Positions 17,196 to 26,308 of a DNA stretch of 64,000 bases are shown here, one piece after another. The notes under the pieces were generated by a model. That model was given only the letters and a program-made list of their open reading frames with translations. It did no database searches and was not told the origin of the DNA. How positions within the stretch are numbered: the stretch's first letter is position 1; every line of letters begins with the position of its first letter. The position numbers were made by a program, and so were the translations under genes. Source of the stretch: Streptomyces sp. NBC_00414 (GTDB lineage: Bacteria; Actinomycetota; Actinomycetes; Streptomycetales; Streptomycetaceae); contig NZ_CP107935.1 of assembly GCF_036038375.1 (NCBI RefSeq), positions 10,044,001-10,108,000 of the forward strand, read 5' to 3'.

Positions 17196-17224
17196 CGCCA
17201 CGACCTCGCCACAACACGAAGCGC

Positions 17225-17260
17225 ATGAAGGCCATGAAGTGCATGAAGTGCATGAAGTGC
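17225..17260 (+). repeat. 9-bp tandem repeat, 4 copies
   Basis: ATGAAGGCC followed by three exact copies of ATGAAGTGC in the gap between convergent genes. Translated it would read MKAMKCMKCMKC, but the long frame it opens is only the antisense of the GH2 gene. Confidence 0.8.
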
Positions 17261-17296
17261 ACGCAGCGCCGCACGGCCACGGCTCTGGTCACAGCA

Positions 17297-17339
17297 GTGG
17301 TCCCGGTGGCGGGAAGAAGCCTCCCACCACCGGGACCAC
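17297..17339. terminator. bidirectional hairpin terminator
   Basis: An 18-bp stem with one mismatch (GTGGTCCCGGTGGCGGGA pairing with 17322-17339) and a 7-base loop between the convergent 142-aa gene and the GH2 gene. No T-run follows, as is common in Streptomyces. Confidence 0.75.
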
Positions 17340-17368
17340 CGAGGGATCTCTGCCGTGCGCGCTGCCGG

Positions 17369-20300
17369 TTAGGGCTTCTCGGCGCCGTAGAGGGTGCTCA
17401 CCTCCTCGGCGGTGAGTGCCCGGTCGACGGCCTGGACCTCGTCGACCGCACCGTTCCAGAAGTCGACGTTCGAGCCGTCCCAGTGTGCGCGGCCGACCGT
17501 CAGCGGGCCGGTGCTCGGGAAGGCGGGGCCGCCGGTCGTCGTGGCCGCGAGCTTCCCGTCGAGGTACAACCGGATCTCGTTGGTGCCCGCGTCCCGTACG
17601 CCGACGAGGTGGTACCAGCGGCCCGTCTCGGCGGCGACGGCGACCTGGGCACGACGTTCACCGGGCGTGCTGAAGGCGAAGTTGCCGTGTCCGTACTGAA
17701 GGTAGAACGGGTTGGCCGTGGCACGGGTGTCCTGGCTGACGGCCGTGCCGTAGTTGCCGGGGATCCCGTCGAGCCTGACCCAGGCCGACACCGAGTAGCT
17801 GCCACTGGTGTCGAGCACCGGCCCGGAGGTCTCGGCGTACTGCTTCTGGCCGTCGAACTTCAGGGCGCTGCCGTTGACACCGTCGGTCCAGGAGGCACCC
17901 TCGCGCAGTGTGAGGGGGTTCTTGCCCGTACCGGTGTCCTTGGCGGTGGTCCCGGTGCCCTCGTCGAGGGTCCAGTGCCCGCCCTTGAGCTTCTTCGTGC
18001 CCGCCGCGGCGCCGGCGGCGATCACCTTGAGGTTGACCTTCCGTACTTCGGCGGCGTCCATCTTGATGTCGCGCCGGTCGTACGTGTAGAGGCCGTTGAG
18101 CTCGTTCTCCAGGTCGGTGATCTGTGTGTACACCGAGCCGGACAGTTCGGCGCCCGCCTGCTCGACGTAGAACTTCTCGGTGTTCTCGACGTACTTACGG
18201 GTCAGCTCCGCCTTGGTGGTGACACCGCTGTAGATCACGGTCGGGGCGCCCGGCCACATGTGCCCGGGGGAGCGGAGGGTGAAGCCGCCGTGCTCGCCGT
18301 CCATGGCGGCCCGCTTGTCGTCGGGGAAGGGCGGATCGTCGTTGTTGTAGTCGTGGTGGTCGATGATGTCGCCCTTGCCCGAATCACCCTTGGAGTTGCA
18401 GCAGTTGACACCGCTGTGGGCGTTCACGACTCGGGACGGGTCGGCGGCCTGGACGGCCTCGGTGATGCGGCCGGTCTCCTCGCGGTTCCACTCGCCCCAG
18501 CCCTCGTTGAAGACGATCCAGCCGATCACGGAGGGAGAGTTGTGGTGCTGGCGCATCGTCTCCCGGCCCTGGTCGACGAACGCCTTCTGGCCCGTCTCGT
18601 TGGTGAGGTTCCCGGAGACGAAGTCCTGCCAGACGAGCAGGCCGAGCTTGTCGGCGTGGTAGAACCACCGCGCCGGCTCCACCTTGATGTGCTTGCGCAC
18701 CGCGTTGAAGCCGAGCTTCTTGTGCGCCTCCAGGTCGAAGGCGAGAGCGTCGTCGCTGGGCGCGGTGTAGAGACCGTCGGGCCAGAAACCCTGGTCGAGG
18801 GTGGCGAGGGAGAAGATCGGCTTGCCGTTGAGGACCAGCTTGTTGAAGCCGCCCACCTTCTCGACGCTGATCTTCCGCATCCCGAAGTAGCTGCGGACCT
18901 TGTCGCTCGACCGGCCGTCGGTCAGCGTGACGTCGAGGTCGTAGAGGTACGGGTCGTCGGGGCTCCACAGGTGCTGCTTCGACACGGGCAGGGTGAGCTT
19001 CTTGTCGGCCGCTCCGCTGACCCTGCCGACGACCTTGCCGCGCGAGTCACGGGCGACGGCCTCGACGCGGGCGGAGGAGGAGGCGCCCTCGGAGTCGACC
19101 GTCACCGCGAGGGTGCCGGTGTCGATGTCGGGCGTGGTGACGACGTTCTCGATCGCGGCGGGAGCCACGGGCTCCATCCACACGGTCTGCCAGATCCCGG
19201 AGGTCTGCGTGTAGAAGATGCCACCCGGGTTCGTGGACTGCTTGCCCATGGGCTGGTCCGCGCCACCGGTGTCGGTGACGGCGACCACGATCTCCTGCTT
19301 GCCGGTCCCCTTCAGCGCGTCGGTGATGTCGGCGGTGAAGGCGTTGTAACCGCCGGTGTGGTCGGCGACCTTCGTGCCGTTGACGTAGACGCGGGACTGG
19401 TAGTCGACGGCACCGAAGTTGAGCTTGAGCCGGTTCGAACGGCTGTCCTTGCCGACCTTCCAGCTCTTGGGGACGTCGATGACCCGGCGGTAGAACATGT
19501 GGTCCTCGTGCCGCTCAAGCCCGGACAACTGGGACTCGACGGGGAACGGCACGATGATCTTCTCATCGAGGTTCTTGCCGAAGACCGGCTGCTCGCCCGC
19601 CTTGGCGGCGCTGAACTGCCAAGGACCGTTGAGGTTCTCCCACTTGGACCGCTTCTGCTGCGGGCGCGGGTACTCGGGCAGCGGGTGCTTCTTGTCGACC
19701 TTGTCGCCCCACTTGGTGGTGAGACGGTGGGTCGAGCCGTTCTCCGCGTACCGGATGACCTTCGGTACGGCCTTGCCGCCGACCGTCAGACCGCCCGCAC
19801 CGTCGTAGGAGACCCGGACCAGCTGGTTCTTCTGGATCGGCTCCGAGAGGTTGACGTCGAGGGCGGAGGAGTCCCCGCGGACGGACGTGACCGACTTGAT
19901 CGGCATGGCCGTCGTGTCGGCCTCGACCTTCAGATGGTCCTTGACCGCCTGGAGGCCGCCCACCTTGCCCTCGAACCGGGCGCGCAGCCGCTGCCCGTTC
20001 TCGGCGATGGTGTACTCCACCGGGAAGACCTCGAAGTCGGCCGGCGGGGTGAACGCCGACATCGGCACGACCTGCTTGGCCAGCGTCGGCGTCGACCAGC
20101 GCAGATACATGTTGGCGCCGCCGGTGTCCTGGAACAGCTCCAGGCGGAACGTGTGCTTCTCGCCCGCGGTCAGCTTGACGGCCTGGCTGGTCTGTTCCCG
20201 GTCCCAGTCGCCCACCCAGTGGTCGATGACGGGCTCGTCGTCGATGAAGAGGCGGAAGCCGTTGTCGCCGATGGCGTAGAAGGTGTAGTCACCGGTGGCC

Positions 20301-20656
20301 GGCGCCTCGATCTGGCCCGTCCAGCGGGCGGTGGTGTGCTCCGTCTTCCCGGTCAACTCCTTGAAGGTGTCGGTCAGACCGGAGAAGTTGATCTGCGGGT
20401 CGAGCGTCGTACCACCGAGTTCGGCGAAGTCCCGGGCGCCGGGGGCCGACATGCTGAAGTACTCGCCCTTGAGGCCGTGCGTCACAACGGCGGCCTGGTC
20501 GGCGGCGGTTGCCGAGACAGCGCTCGTCGACTCTGAGGCCGCCGCGATGGGCAGCATGCCGCTCGGAGGCAGCACGAGGGCCGCCGTGGCGAACAGCGCC
20601 AGCACTCTGGCTCTGGCACTGCTTCTGGTTCTGGGGCGGGCGACGTGTCGTCTCAT
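17369..20656 (-). CDS. secreted PA14 / GH2 glycosidase / LamG multidomain protein
   Basis: 1095-residue secreted enzyme. Signal peptide at residues 1-40 (Arg-rich start, ALFATAALVLPPSGMLPIAAA). A PA14 domain follows (GEYFSMSAPGARDFAEL; GDYTFYAIGDNGFRLFIDD), then glycoside hydrolase family 2 domains: sugar-binding sandwich (FYRRVIDVPKSW, LNFGAVDYQSRVYVNG), immunoglobulin-like core and TIM barrel with general acid/base Glu in WIVFNEGWGEWN. The C-terminal 170 residues form a LamG-like lectin (WTLDEGTGTTAKD, SVSAWVRLDG, VDEVQAVDRALTAEEV). Start chosen at the ATG preceded by AGGAAGGG; a further in-frame ATG upstream lacks such a site. Likely releases beta-linked sugars from plant polymers. The exact sugar is not predictable. 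Confidence 0.88.
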   Translation of the reverse strand: MRRHVARPRTRSSARARVLALFATAALVLPPSGMLPIAAASESTSAVSATAADQAAVVTHGLKGEYFSMSAPGARDFAELGGTTLDPQINFSGLTDTFKELTGKTEHTTARWTGQIEAPATGDYTFYAIGDNGFRLFIDDEPVIDHWVGDWDREQTSQAVKLTAGEKHTFRLELFQDTGGANMYLRWSTPTLAKQVVPMSAFTPPADFEVFPVEYTIAENGQRLRARFEGKVGGLQAVKDHLKVEADTTAMPIKSVTSVRGDSSALDVNLSEPIQKNQLVRVSYDGAGGLTVGGKAVPKVIRYAENGSTHRLTTKWGDKVDKKHPLPEYPRPQQKRSKWENLNGPWQFSAAKAGEQPVFGKNLDEKIIVPFPVESQLSGLERHEDHMFYRRVIDVPKSWKVGKDSRSNRLKLNFGAVDYQSRVYVNGTKVADHTGGYNAFTADITDALKGTGKQEIVVAVTDTGGADQPMGKQSTNPGGIFYTQTSGIWQTVWMEPVAPAAIENVVTTPDIDTGTLAVTVDSEGASSSARVEAVARDSRGKVVGRVSGAADKKLTLPVSKQHLWSPDDPYLYDLDVTLTDGRSSDKVRSYFGMRKISVEKVGGFNKLVLNGKPIFSLATLDQGFWPDGLYTAPSDDALAFDLEAHKKLGFNAVRKHIKVEPARWFYHADKLGLLVWQDFVSGNLTNETGQKAFVDQGRETMRQHHNSPSVIGWIVFNEGWGEWNREETGRITEAVQAADPSRVVNAHSGVNCCNSKGDSGKGDIIDHHDYNNDDPPFPDDKRAAMDGEHGGFTLRSPGHMWPGAPTVIYSGVTTKAELTRKYVENTEKFYVEQAGAELSGSVYTQITDLENELNGLYTYDRRDIKMDAAEVRKVNLKVIAAGAAAGTKKLKGGHWTLDEGTGTTAKDTGTGKNPLTLREGASWTDGVNGSALKFDGQKQYAETSGPVLDTSGSYSVSAWVRLDGIPGNYGTAVSQDTRATANPFYLQYGHGNFAFSTPGERRAQVAVAAETGRWYHLVGVRDAGTNEIRLYLDGKLAATTTGGPAFPSTGPLTVGRAHWDGSNVDFWNGAVDEVQAVDRALTAEEVSTLYGAEKP

Positions 20657-21293
20657 CGAACCCTTCCTGGTACAGGGCCGTGACCGCATTCGACGGCCGG
20701 GGCAGGGTTACGAGCTCCGGCGAGGAAGCCCGTAGGGAGAAGCTGCACTGGCTCAGTCACGTACGGTAAGGCGGCCTTTCCAACGTTGGAAACCCTCTGC
20801 CAGCGGTATGACAGCACGCTCACAGGAGCCTGTCCAGACCTCGCGCAGCACTCTGTTACCTGGCGTCACCGGGGTGGGGTGCCGGGATGCCGCGAGGTCG
20901 TCGGATGTGGTGAAGCGGGCGGGGGAGGGGTGGGCACGCTCGTCAACGGGGGGCATGGAGGGGCGGGTTCGGGTCGTGCGGGTTTTCCGCTACAGGTCGC
21001 AGGAGCCTCTCCGTTACGGGAAGGGCGCCTTTGGGGCATGGAAATTCCCTCAACTCGCCGCACCTTCGAGGGGGTAGGCGGCGGGCGCCTGCTATCGGTC
21101 ATGAAAAGGGATTAGGGCGGTGCCATCAAGAGGTCGCCGATAACTTGTAACGCGGGCGCGGCCTGCGGCGAGCTGAGCCTGATCGAGTTCCTGGCGGAAG
21201 GCGAGCGCCGGCGCCGGCCGGGACAGCGGCGGACGACCTGGTAGTCGTCCGGGCCGCATTCCTGCTTTGGTGTATCTCGTTCTGAGGGAGCCG
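20657..21293. other. 637-base intergenic region upstream of the GH2 gene
   Basis: No convincing gene on either strand; short open frames here lack family features. It holds the palindromic operator at 20777-20792, and the 5' region of the GH2 gene. Nothing else was identified. Confidence 0.6.
20777..20792. promoter_or_regulatory. palindromic operator TTTCCAACGTTGGAAA
   Basis: Perfect 16-bp palindrome with central CG, in the form bound by LacI-family repressors, about 120 bases upstream of the GH2 start. No LacI gene is in the window, so the regulator is encoded elsewhere. Confidence 0.6.
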
Positions 21294-21662
21294 TCAGAGC
21301 TGCCAGTCCAGCTGCGGTTCGGGGATTCCAATGGACCGCCCGTGCGCCTGTGCTGCTTGGCGGCCTTGGGCTTGTCCACGTGGATATGGGAAGACCTTGC
21401 CGGCGAAAACTACAAAGGTCTCTTGGGCGGTGTGGAAATCGACGTACCAGCCACCTGTCGGAGCAAGGCAGACGGCCATGCGCTGGGCGAGGCGTTCGGC
21501 GTCGGCTTCCGGGGCAGTGAAGTGCAGGAGGGTCCATTGCCGGGGCTGGTCGGCAGCCGCGGTGGGCACCGCGATCCGCGCAATCTTGGTCACCTGCAGC
21601 GGGATCCCACTCAGTTCGGCCCCGATGCGCAGACTCTCGGCGACAAGCACACCCTCAAGCAT
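21294..21662 (-). CDS. conserved hypothetical 122-aa protein
   Basis: Begins MLEGVLVAESLRIGAELSG and contains IPLQVTKIARIAV, QWTLLHFTAPEADAERLAQRMAVCL, GGWYVDFHTAQETFVVFAGKVFPYPRG and ends QLDWQL. I recall proteins of this form from Streptomyces genomes but know no function. The start is fixed by AGGAGG five bases upstream. No signal or membrane segment. It lies upstream of insertion-sequence DNA and next to another hypothetical gene on the same strand. Confidence 0.7.
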   Translation of the reverse strand: MLEGVLVAESLRIGAELSGIPLQVTKIARIAVPTAAADQPRQWTLLHFTAPEADAERLAQRMAVCLAPTGGWYVDFHTAQETFVVFAGKVFPYPRGQAQGRQAAQAHGRSIGIPEPQLDWQL

Positions 21663-21799
21663 CCGGTCCTCCTCGATCTCGGTGTGGCGAGACTGAGGGG
21701 GCGGTGAGTTCCGCGGAACCAACGGGGCGGTGAGTTCCGCGGAGCGGCCGTGGTGATCGGGGAACTGTCCGGGCGGGAATCGGCCGAGTCTGCGATACC

Positions 21800-22618
21800 T
21801 CAGCGGGAGTCGGTGGAGTTCCTGCCTGCCAGCCAGCGCCTCACCTCCTGCCAGGCGGCCCGCTTCTCTGCCTCCGGGCCCCACCACCAGGAGAAGGGCG
21901 AGTCGCCCGAATCCAGCTCCTCCCGCCACCGGTGGACGCTCTCGTCCAGGTGCTGACGGGCTATTGGGCACTTCTCCGTCTCCCAGCGGGCCAGCCACGG
22001 TGTGGCCGAGGACCCCGCCGTCACGCAGCTCTCGAATACCCTGGCTGCCGAGGTCGGCGGAGACTTCGTCCGCAGGGTCGTGGTCCACCACGCGTCCAGG
22101 AAACCCGCGACGGCCCGGGCCTGCTGGCGGGGCCACTGCGGCCAGCCTGACGCGGCCAGTCCCCGGGCCATGAGGTCGGACTCGGGCTCCCCCTCAGCCA
22201 GGATCGAGACGAGAACCGGCAACACCCGTCTGATGGCCGCAGGCTGGTCGTCCCAGTGGGAAGGGTGCTTCTGGGCTACGCGGCGGGCGAGATCTGCGGG
22301 AAGTGGGACATCGGGAGTCCGCAGCAGCGAGGCCTCGCCCGTATCGAAGCACCGGCCGCAGACAGTGTCGTCCACTCGGGCCGTCATGCCGCCGAAGACT
22401 TTCGCGACCCTGGCCACCGCAGCGGCGAGGACATCGGCATCCGGAGAAGTCACAAGGCACCCCGTCAGAACTCCAGCAGGTCCCCCGGCCGAAGAGAGCG
22501 ACGCTACCAGGCGACGAGTCTCCACTGCTGAACAGGGCGGACATTGCCGGATACCGCACTGGCAAGGTTTATCGGTTGGCTGTCCCGGAGTTGCGAAGCC
22601 GGGGCTTTGTTCGCCCAA
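21800..22618 (-). CDS. hypothetical protein with Cys-rich N-terminus
   Basis: Up to 272 residues. The N-terminal 30 residues have CQCGIRQCPPC, then GCLVTSPDADVLAAAVARVAKVFGGMTARVDDTVCGRCFDTGEASLL, suggesting a small metal site (C-x-x-C). The remainder is helical and Trp rich, ending SWWWGPEAEKRAAWQEVRRWLAGR. The longest frame starts at TTG at 22618, twelve bases from an insertion-sequence boundary, so the original start may have been altered or a GTG near VTSPDAD may be used. Function unknown. Confidence 0.55.
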   Translation of the reverse strand: MGEQSPGFATPGQPTDKPCQCGIRQCPPCSAVETRRLVASLSSAGGPAGVLTGCLVTSPDADVLAAAVARVAKVFGGMTARVDDTVCGRCFDTGEASLLRTPDVPLPADLARRVAQKHPSHWDDQPAAIRRVLPVLVSILAEGEPESDLMARGLAASGWPQWPRQQARAVAGFLDAWWTTTLRTKSPPTSAARVFESCVTAGSSATPWLARWETEKCPIARQHLDESVHRWREELDSGDSPFSWWWGPEAEKRAAWQEVRRWLAGRNSTDSR

Positions 22619-22630
22619 GTGTCGGCATAA

Positions 22631-23482
22631 GAAGTCATCTCATTTGGTGAGTCTGCGGTAGCAAATCAAGGTGCAGGCGATGCTGGTGAAGGCGAGGAAG
22701 TGGTCGGCTTTGCGTTCGTAGCGACGGTGCAGGCGTCGGCATCCGGCGAGCCAGGACATCGTGCGCTCCACGGTCCAGCGGTGGCAGCCCAGGCGGGCCG
22801 AGGACTCGATGCCCCTGCGGGCGATGCGGTGCCGGATTCCTCGGCTGGATAACCATCGTCGCAGGTGGTTGTAGTCGTAGCCCTTGTCGGCGTGGAGTTT
22901 GTGGGGTCTGCGTCGCCGGGGTCCCCGGCGGGAGCGGATCGGCGGTATGCCTTTCACCAGTGGGATCAGTGCCTGGCTGTCATGCGTGTTGGCGCCCGAG
23001 ATGCCGATGGACAGGGGCAGTCCGGTCCGCTCTGTGATCAAGTGGATCTTTGACCCGTACTTGCCCCGGTCTACAGGATTCGGGCCTGTCAGTTCCCCCT
23101 TTTCAGGGCCCGCATGTTGACCGAGTCGATCGCGCACCGGGACCAGTCCAGCTCGCCACGGGATCCGAGCTCGTCGAGGACCAGGCGGTGGAGTTTGGCC
23201 CACACCCGGGCCTTCGTCCACTCGGTGAAGCGCCGATGGGCCGTCGCGCCGGACGGGCCGAACGACGCGGTCGGCACCTGCTGCCACGTGCAGCCCGAGG
23301 TCGCCACGAAGACGATCGCGGCCAGCACTTCACGGTCGCCGTGCCGACGCCGGCCACCGCCCTGGGGCCGCGACGGTGCGTCGGGCACCACCCGTTGGAA
23401 CAGCTCCCACAACTCGTCCGGCACCAGCCGCTCAACGATCTTTGACACGCCACAAGTCTAGTCACCCAAATGAGATGGTGTC
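22631..23482 (-). mobile_element. complete IS5-type insertion sequence, 852 bp
   Basis: Both ends carry imperfect inverted repeats sharing CATCTCATTTGG (left 22634-22650, right complement of 23462-23482). The element is flanked by a direct duplication of TAA (22628-22630 and 23483-23485), the 3-bp target duplication seen for IS427-type members of the IS5 family. It holds one transposase in two overlapping frames. It landed at the edge of an older transposase remnant. Confidence 0.85.
22640..23448 (-). CDS. IS5-family transposase made by -1 frameshifting
   Basis: The first frame (23448 to 23089) begins MSKIVERLVPDELWELFQRVVPD and carries the N-terminal DUF4096-like domain with CTWQQVPTASFGPS and DWSRCAIDSVNMRAL; its stop follows ALKRGN. 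The second frame continues GKYGSKIHLITERTGLPLSIGISGANTHDS, HADKGYDYNHLRRWL and the WTVERTMSWL motif with the DDE residues (Asp in CAIDS, Asp in HADKGYD, Glu in VERT). The join lies in AAAAGGGGGAA near 23095, a typical slippery run. Together they form a complete DDE transposase of about 267 residues, so the element may still be active. Confidence 0.85.
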
Positions 23483-23720
23483 TAAACAGGCGGAACGTGT
23501 GAGACGTCTGCGGCCAGCACAAGCCGACCGCCCGCAGCCTTCGGAAGCGAGGTCCCGGCCGGCGCCGACGCAGCCGGGCGACATCGATGTAGAAGATCGT
23601 GCTCACGATCCATCGCCACGGATGCCTCTACCACCGACCGCTCTTCGGGCCCATCCGCGCCGAGGGAAAGCAACGGCTCCGCCAGCACCCACTGCTCCTC
23701 CGTCAGGTCGGACGGCCACT
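23483..23720 (-). pseudogene. degenerate transposase N-terminus
   Basis: The minus strand reads WPSDLTEEQWVLAEPLLSLG, the start of many IS5/IS4-type transposases, followed by a frame that loses the family pattern. The rest of the gene is missing on the other side of the 852-bp insertion sequence. An old element remnant. Confidence 0.5.
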
Positions 23721-24057
23721 CACTCGCCTCCGAACCGCTCCCTGCGAGCCCAACGAACGCCTCCGCGAAGTGACATGGCAGCTCGCGAACGCGGTCTCGG
23801 GCTGAGGCCGGAAAGGGCTCAGTGCACGCAGACCGAAGAACTGTGCACTCACACGTAAGGACAGGCCCGGACGCAGGGTGCATCTTCTCCTGCAGAGGGG
23901 CACGGGTGGCCTAGGAATCGGGTTGTGATTCCGCTTTGGCCGAGCCACTTCTTGCCAGTGTTTTGGGACGGAAAGTGACCCGTCGACGAGACCGAAATGG
24001 TGCCACACCCGAGAGGGACCCAGACGGCAGCGAAAATCTGACAATCTGGAGGAGACG
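23721..24057. other. 337-base region between transposase remnant and fulvocin-related gene
   Basis: No gene supported. GGAGGAGACG immediately before 24058 is the ribosome-binding site of the fulvocin-related gene. Confidence 0.5.
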
Positions 24058-25041
24058 ATGGCAGGGGAGAACACTCGCTGGTTGCTGGCATTCGATGCGT
24101 CATGCGGGACGTGTCGGGAAATCTCCGATGCGGTCGAAGCCGCTTGTGACGGCAAGCTGGAGGTACTTCCGCTCACCGACCCGCAAGTGCAGGAATGGCG
24201 TGTCCGCGCACTGGGCCCCGAGCCCGCCTGGGCGCCCACCCTGCTGAGCGTGGCGGACGAGGAAGCGCAGGCCTGGACCGGAGCGGGCATGGGCGTCCCC
24301 TTGGCCCGCCGTCTGGGACCGCGGTCCGGAGCGCGAGTGCTAGTCGCTTTGGGAACGTTGCGCCGCAGGTCCAAGGCCCGAACCCCGGAGGCGGCGGAAC
24401 GGGCCGGCATGGGACGGGCGCGTTTCCTGCGCCTGGGCGCCGGCCTCGCAGTCGCAGGCGGCATCGTCATGAGCGGCCGTTCCCCCGCCTTCGCCGGCCA
24501 AGCCGCCGAGCGGGCCCGGATCTGGGCTCAGAAGCATCCGCACCAGCTTCCGCGCGACTACGCGGAGTTCATTCGCTATCCAGAGGCGTTCCGGCGTGCC
24601 GCCTACCAGCAACTGTCCCCGGCGGATCGTGCTGCCCTGTGGCGCGAGCAGTGGAAACGCTACCGCGCGACTCACGACCTGGCCGCAGATCAAATCCGCG
24701 TGCTGGACGGATGCCAGGCCATCCTCGACGACGCCTCCGTCTTCGCGGCTCCCTTCACAGCACCGGCGAGCGACCGCCCGGCGGTGCACAAACGTCTCGA
24801 AGAGCTGAGGACCTCTGCGATCCGGGCCTTCGGACGCGACGATGCCCACGGCCTCTTCGCGAGCCTCGGACCACAGGAACCCACGGCGTCACGCGCCGCG
24901 GCACCCGACTGCGAGTGCTCCACCGTCTCCGACTTCTGTGCCGTCCGCTGCGTCTACAAGTCGTGCGGCTGCTTGGAACCCATCATCGGCTGTGGCTGGC
25001 TTCTCCTGTACAAGTGCAACGGCATGTGCACCTGTCCTTGA
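24058..25041 (+). CDS. bacteriocin fulvocin C-related protein with thioredoxin-like N-terminus
   Basis: 327 residues in three parts. Residues 1-115 look like a thioredoxin/DCC-type fold with a CGTC redox motif (C16, C19 in DASCGTCREIS). Residues 118-150 form a Tat-like hydrophobic segment (GRARFLRLGAGLAVAGG...SPAFA), so the first part would be cytosolic and the rest outside. Residues 150-275 are helical, and the last 45 residues are packed with ten cysteines in pairs (CEC, SCGC, CTC), the fulvocin C-like tail. GGAGGAGACG precedes the ATG. Known relatives are annotated by similarity to the Myxococcus bacteriocin fulvocin C; whether it is a bacteriocin, a precursor or a redox protein is not shown. 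No immunity or export gene is adjacent. Confidence 0.7.
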   Translation: MAGENTRWLLAFDASCGTCREISDAVEAACDGKLEVLPLTDPQVQEWRVRALGPEPAWAPTLLSVADEEAQAWTGAGMGVPLARRLGPRSGARVLVALGTLRRRSKARTPEAAERAGMGRARFLRLGAGLAVAGGIVMSGRSPAFAGQAAERARIWAQKHPHQLPRDYAEFIRYPEAFRRAAYQQLSPADRAALWREQWKRYRATHDLAADQIRVLDGCQAILDDASVFAAPFTAPASDRPAVHKRLEELRTSAIRAFGRDDAHGLFASLGPQEPTASRAAAPDCECSTVSDFCAVRCVYKSCGCLEPIIGCGWLLLYKCNGMCTCP

Positions 25042-25225
25042 CGCTGGTGAATCGACCGCGGGTGCGGCCGGACCATCCGCTCCAGGCGTGGCAGAGCACA
25101 GCTTCACCATGTGGCGGCGGCACGAGCGGCGCCAACATCGTCCGATCCGCGTCGGACGGATCCTTCGGACCCACGAGCCGCCGCACGGCCGTCTCGGCCT
25201 CCCCCCCCGAGGCTGCTATATCGCG

Positions 25226-26308
25226 TCAAGCAGTTAAGGGAAGATCTTCAAGGTGTCCGGGCGTCCTCCGGTTCGGGTGTTCGAGCAGCTTGAAGATCTG
25301 GCGGCAGATGGTCCGCTTGAGACACCGTTGCGCGTCCCGGGAGGTCTTGCCCTCGGCCGCGCGGCGAGCGACATAGGTCTTGGTCGCCGGGTCCAGCCGC
25401 ATCCTGATCAGCGTGATCGTATGCAGTGCTCGATTCAGCTGCCGGTCACCGCTGCGGTTGATCCGATGTCGGTTGGTCAGTCCGGAGGACGCCGGAATCG
25501 GAGCGACGCCGGCGAAGGCCGCGAACGCGGCTTCGGAGCGGAAGCGCCCGGGATGTGACCAGCTGACCAGGACCTGAGCGGCCGTGATGGGCCCGACTCC
25601 CAGAAGAGCAAGCAGCTCGGGGGCCAATTGCTGCACGACTCCGAGGATCTCGTCCTCAAGTTCCTTGGCCTCAGTTTGGAGAGCTTTGATGCGCTGGGCA
25701 GTCGAGCGCAGAGCCCGTACCGTCATACGGCGCTCGATGCACTGCGCCGGGCGATCCCGGAGTTGAGCACAACGGCTGATCTGGGCAGGGCGCTTGAGTT
25801 TGCGCAGTTCAGCACGGAGGTCATCCGGCGCGGACACAATCAGGTTCTTGAGCTGGTTGATCGCGGCGGTGGAAGCAAGGACTGCCCCCTGGCGGGTCAC
25901 CAACAGCACGCGTAAAGCTTCGCGTTCACCTCGGACGCGGGGCTGGATGAGGTGTTCGGCGGCGAGCGCGTCCTTCGCCCCGCGGATGGCATCGATCATG
26001 TCGGTCTTGCGTCCGCCGCGGTCGGGTGTCCGCTTGGGGCGCAGGACCTCGACGACCTCTTCACCGGCCTGATCCAGGAATGCGGCCAGGCCGGCGCCGA
26101 AACTACCCACTCCTTCCAGTGCCCAGCAGCGGCGGCCGGGGACGTGCCTACGTGCGAAGTCGAGCAGGCGGCGGTATCCGCGGGCGTTGGCAGGCGAATC
26201 CGTGGTGGCCAGGACAGCCCCGATGGGGCTGACGGCTGCCGCAGCGAGGGTGTCTCGGTGAGTGTCGACGCCGATGACGCCGTCGACTCGCTCTGCAAGC
26301 ATGGTCAT
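25226..26308 (-). CDS. IS110-family transposase
   Basis: 360-residue DEDD transposase/recombinase. The N-terminal RuvC-like domain shows GVIGVDTHRDTLAAAAVS (first Asp), WALEGVGSFGAGLAAFL (Glu) and RKTDMIDAI (DxxD); the C-terminal domain has LLGVGPITAAQVLVSW and the catalytic-serine segment FAGVAPIPASSGLTNRHRINRSGDRQLNRALHTI. AAGGAGAAC lies nine bases before the start. IS110 enzymes use a structured non-coding bridge RNA made from the element's own end. I could not define the element ends by sequence, since this family leaves no terminal repeats or duplications of the usual kind. Confidence 0.9.
   Translation of the reverse strand: MTMLAERVDGVIGVDTHRDTLAAAAVSPIGAVLATTDSPANARGYRRLLDFARRHVPGRRCWALEGVGSFGAGLAAFLDQAGEEVVEVLRPKRTPDRGGRKTDMIDAIRGAKDALAAEHLIQPRVRGEREALRVLLVTRQGAVLASTAAINQLKNLIVSAPDDLRAELRKLKRPAQISRCAQLRDRPAQCIERRMTVRALRSTAQRIKALQTEAKELEDEILGVVQQLAPELLALLGVGPITAAQVLVSWSHPGRFRSEAAFAAFAGVAPIPASSGLTNRHRINRSGDRQLNRALHTITLIRMRLDPATKTYVARRAAEGKTSRDAQRCLKRTICRQIFKLLEHPNRRTPGHLEDLPLTA

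Noticed and set aside
17225..20536. 1103-codon + strand frame antisense to the GH2 gene
   Set aside because: The opposite strand encodes a complete multidomain enzyme; this frame is only its complement.
20786..21115. Short + strand frame of 109 codons upstream of the GH2 gene
   Set aside because: No ribosome site, no recognisable sequence, and overlapping frames on both strands of similar quality.
22640..23287. Second transposase frame as a separate full gene
   Set aside because: Its first 60 codons are out of frame of the first-frame protein; the homologous part begins only at the slippery run near 23095.
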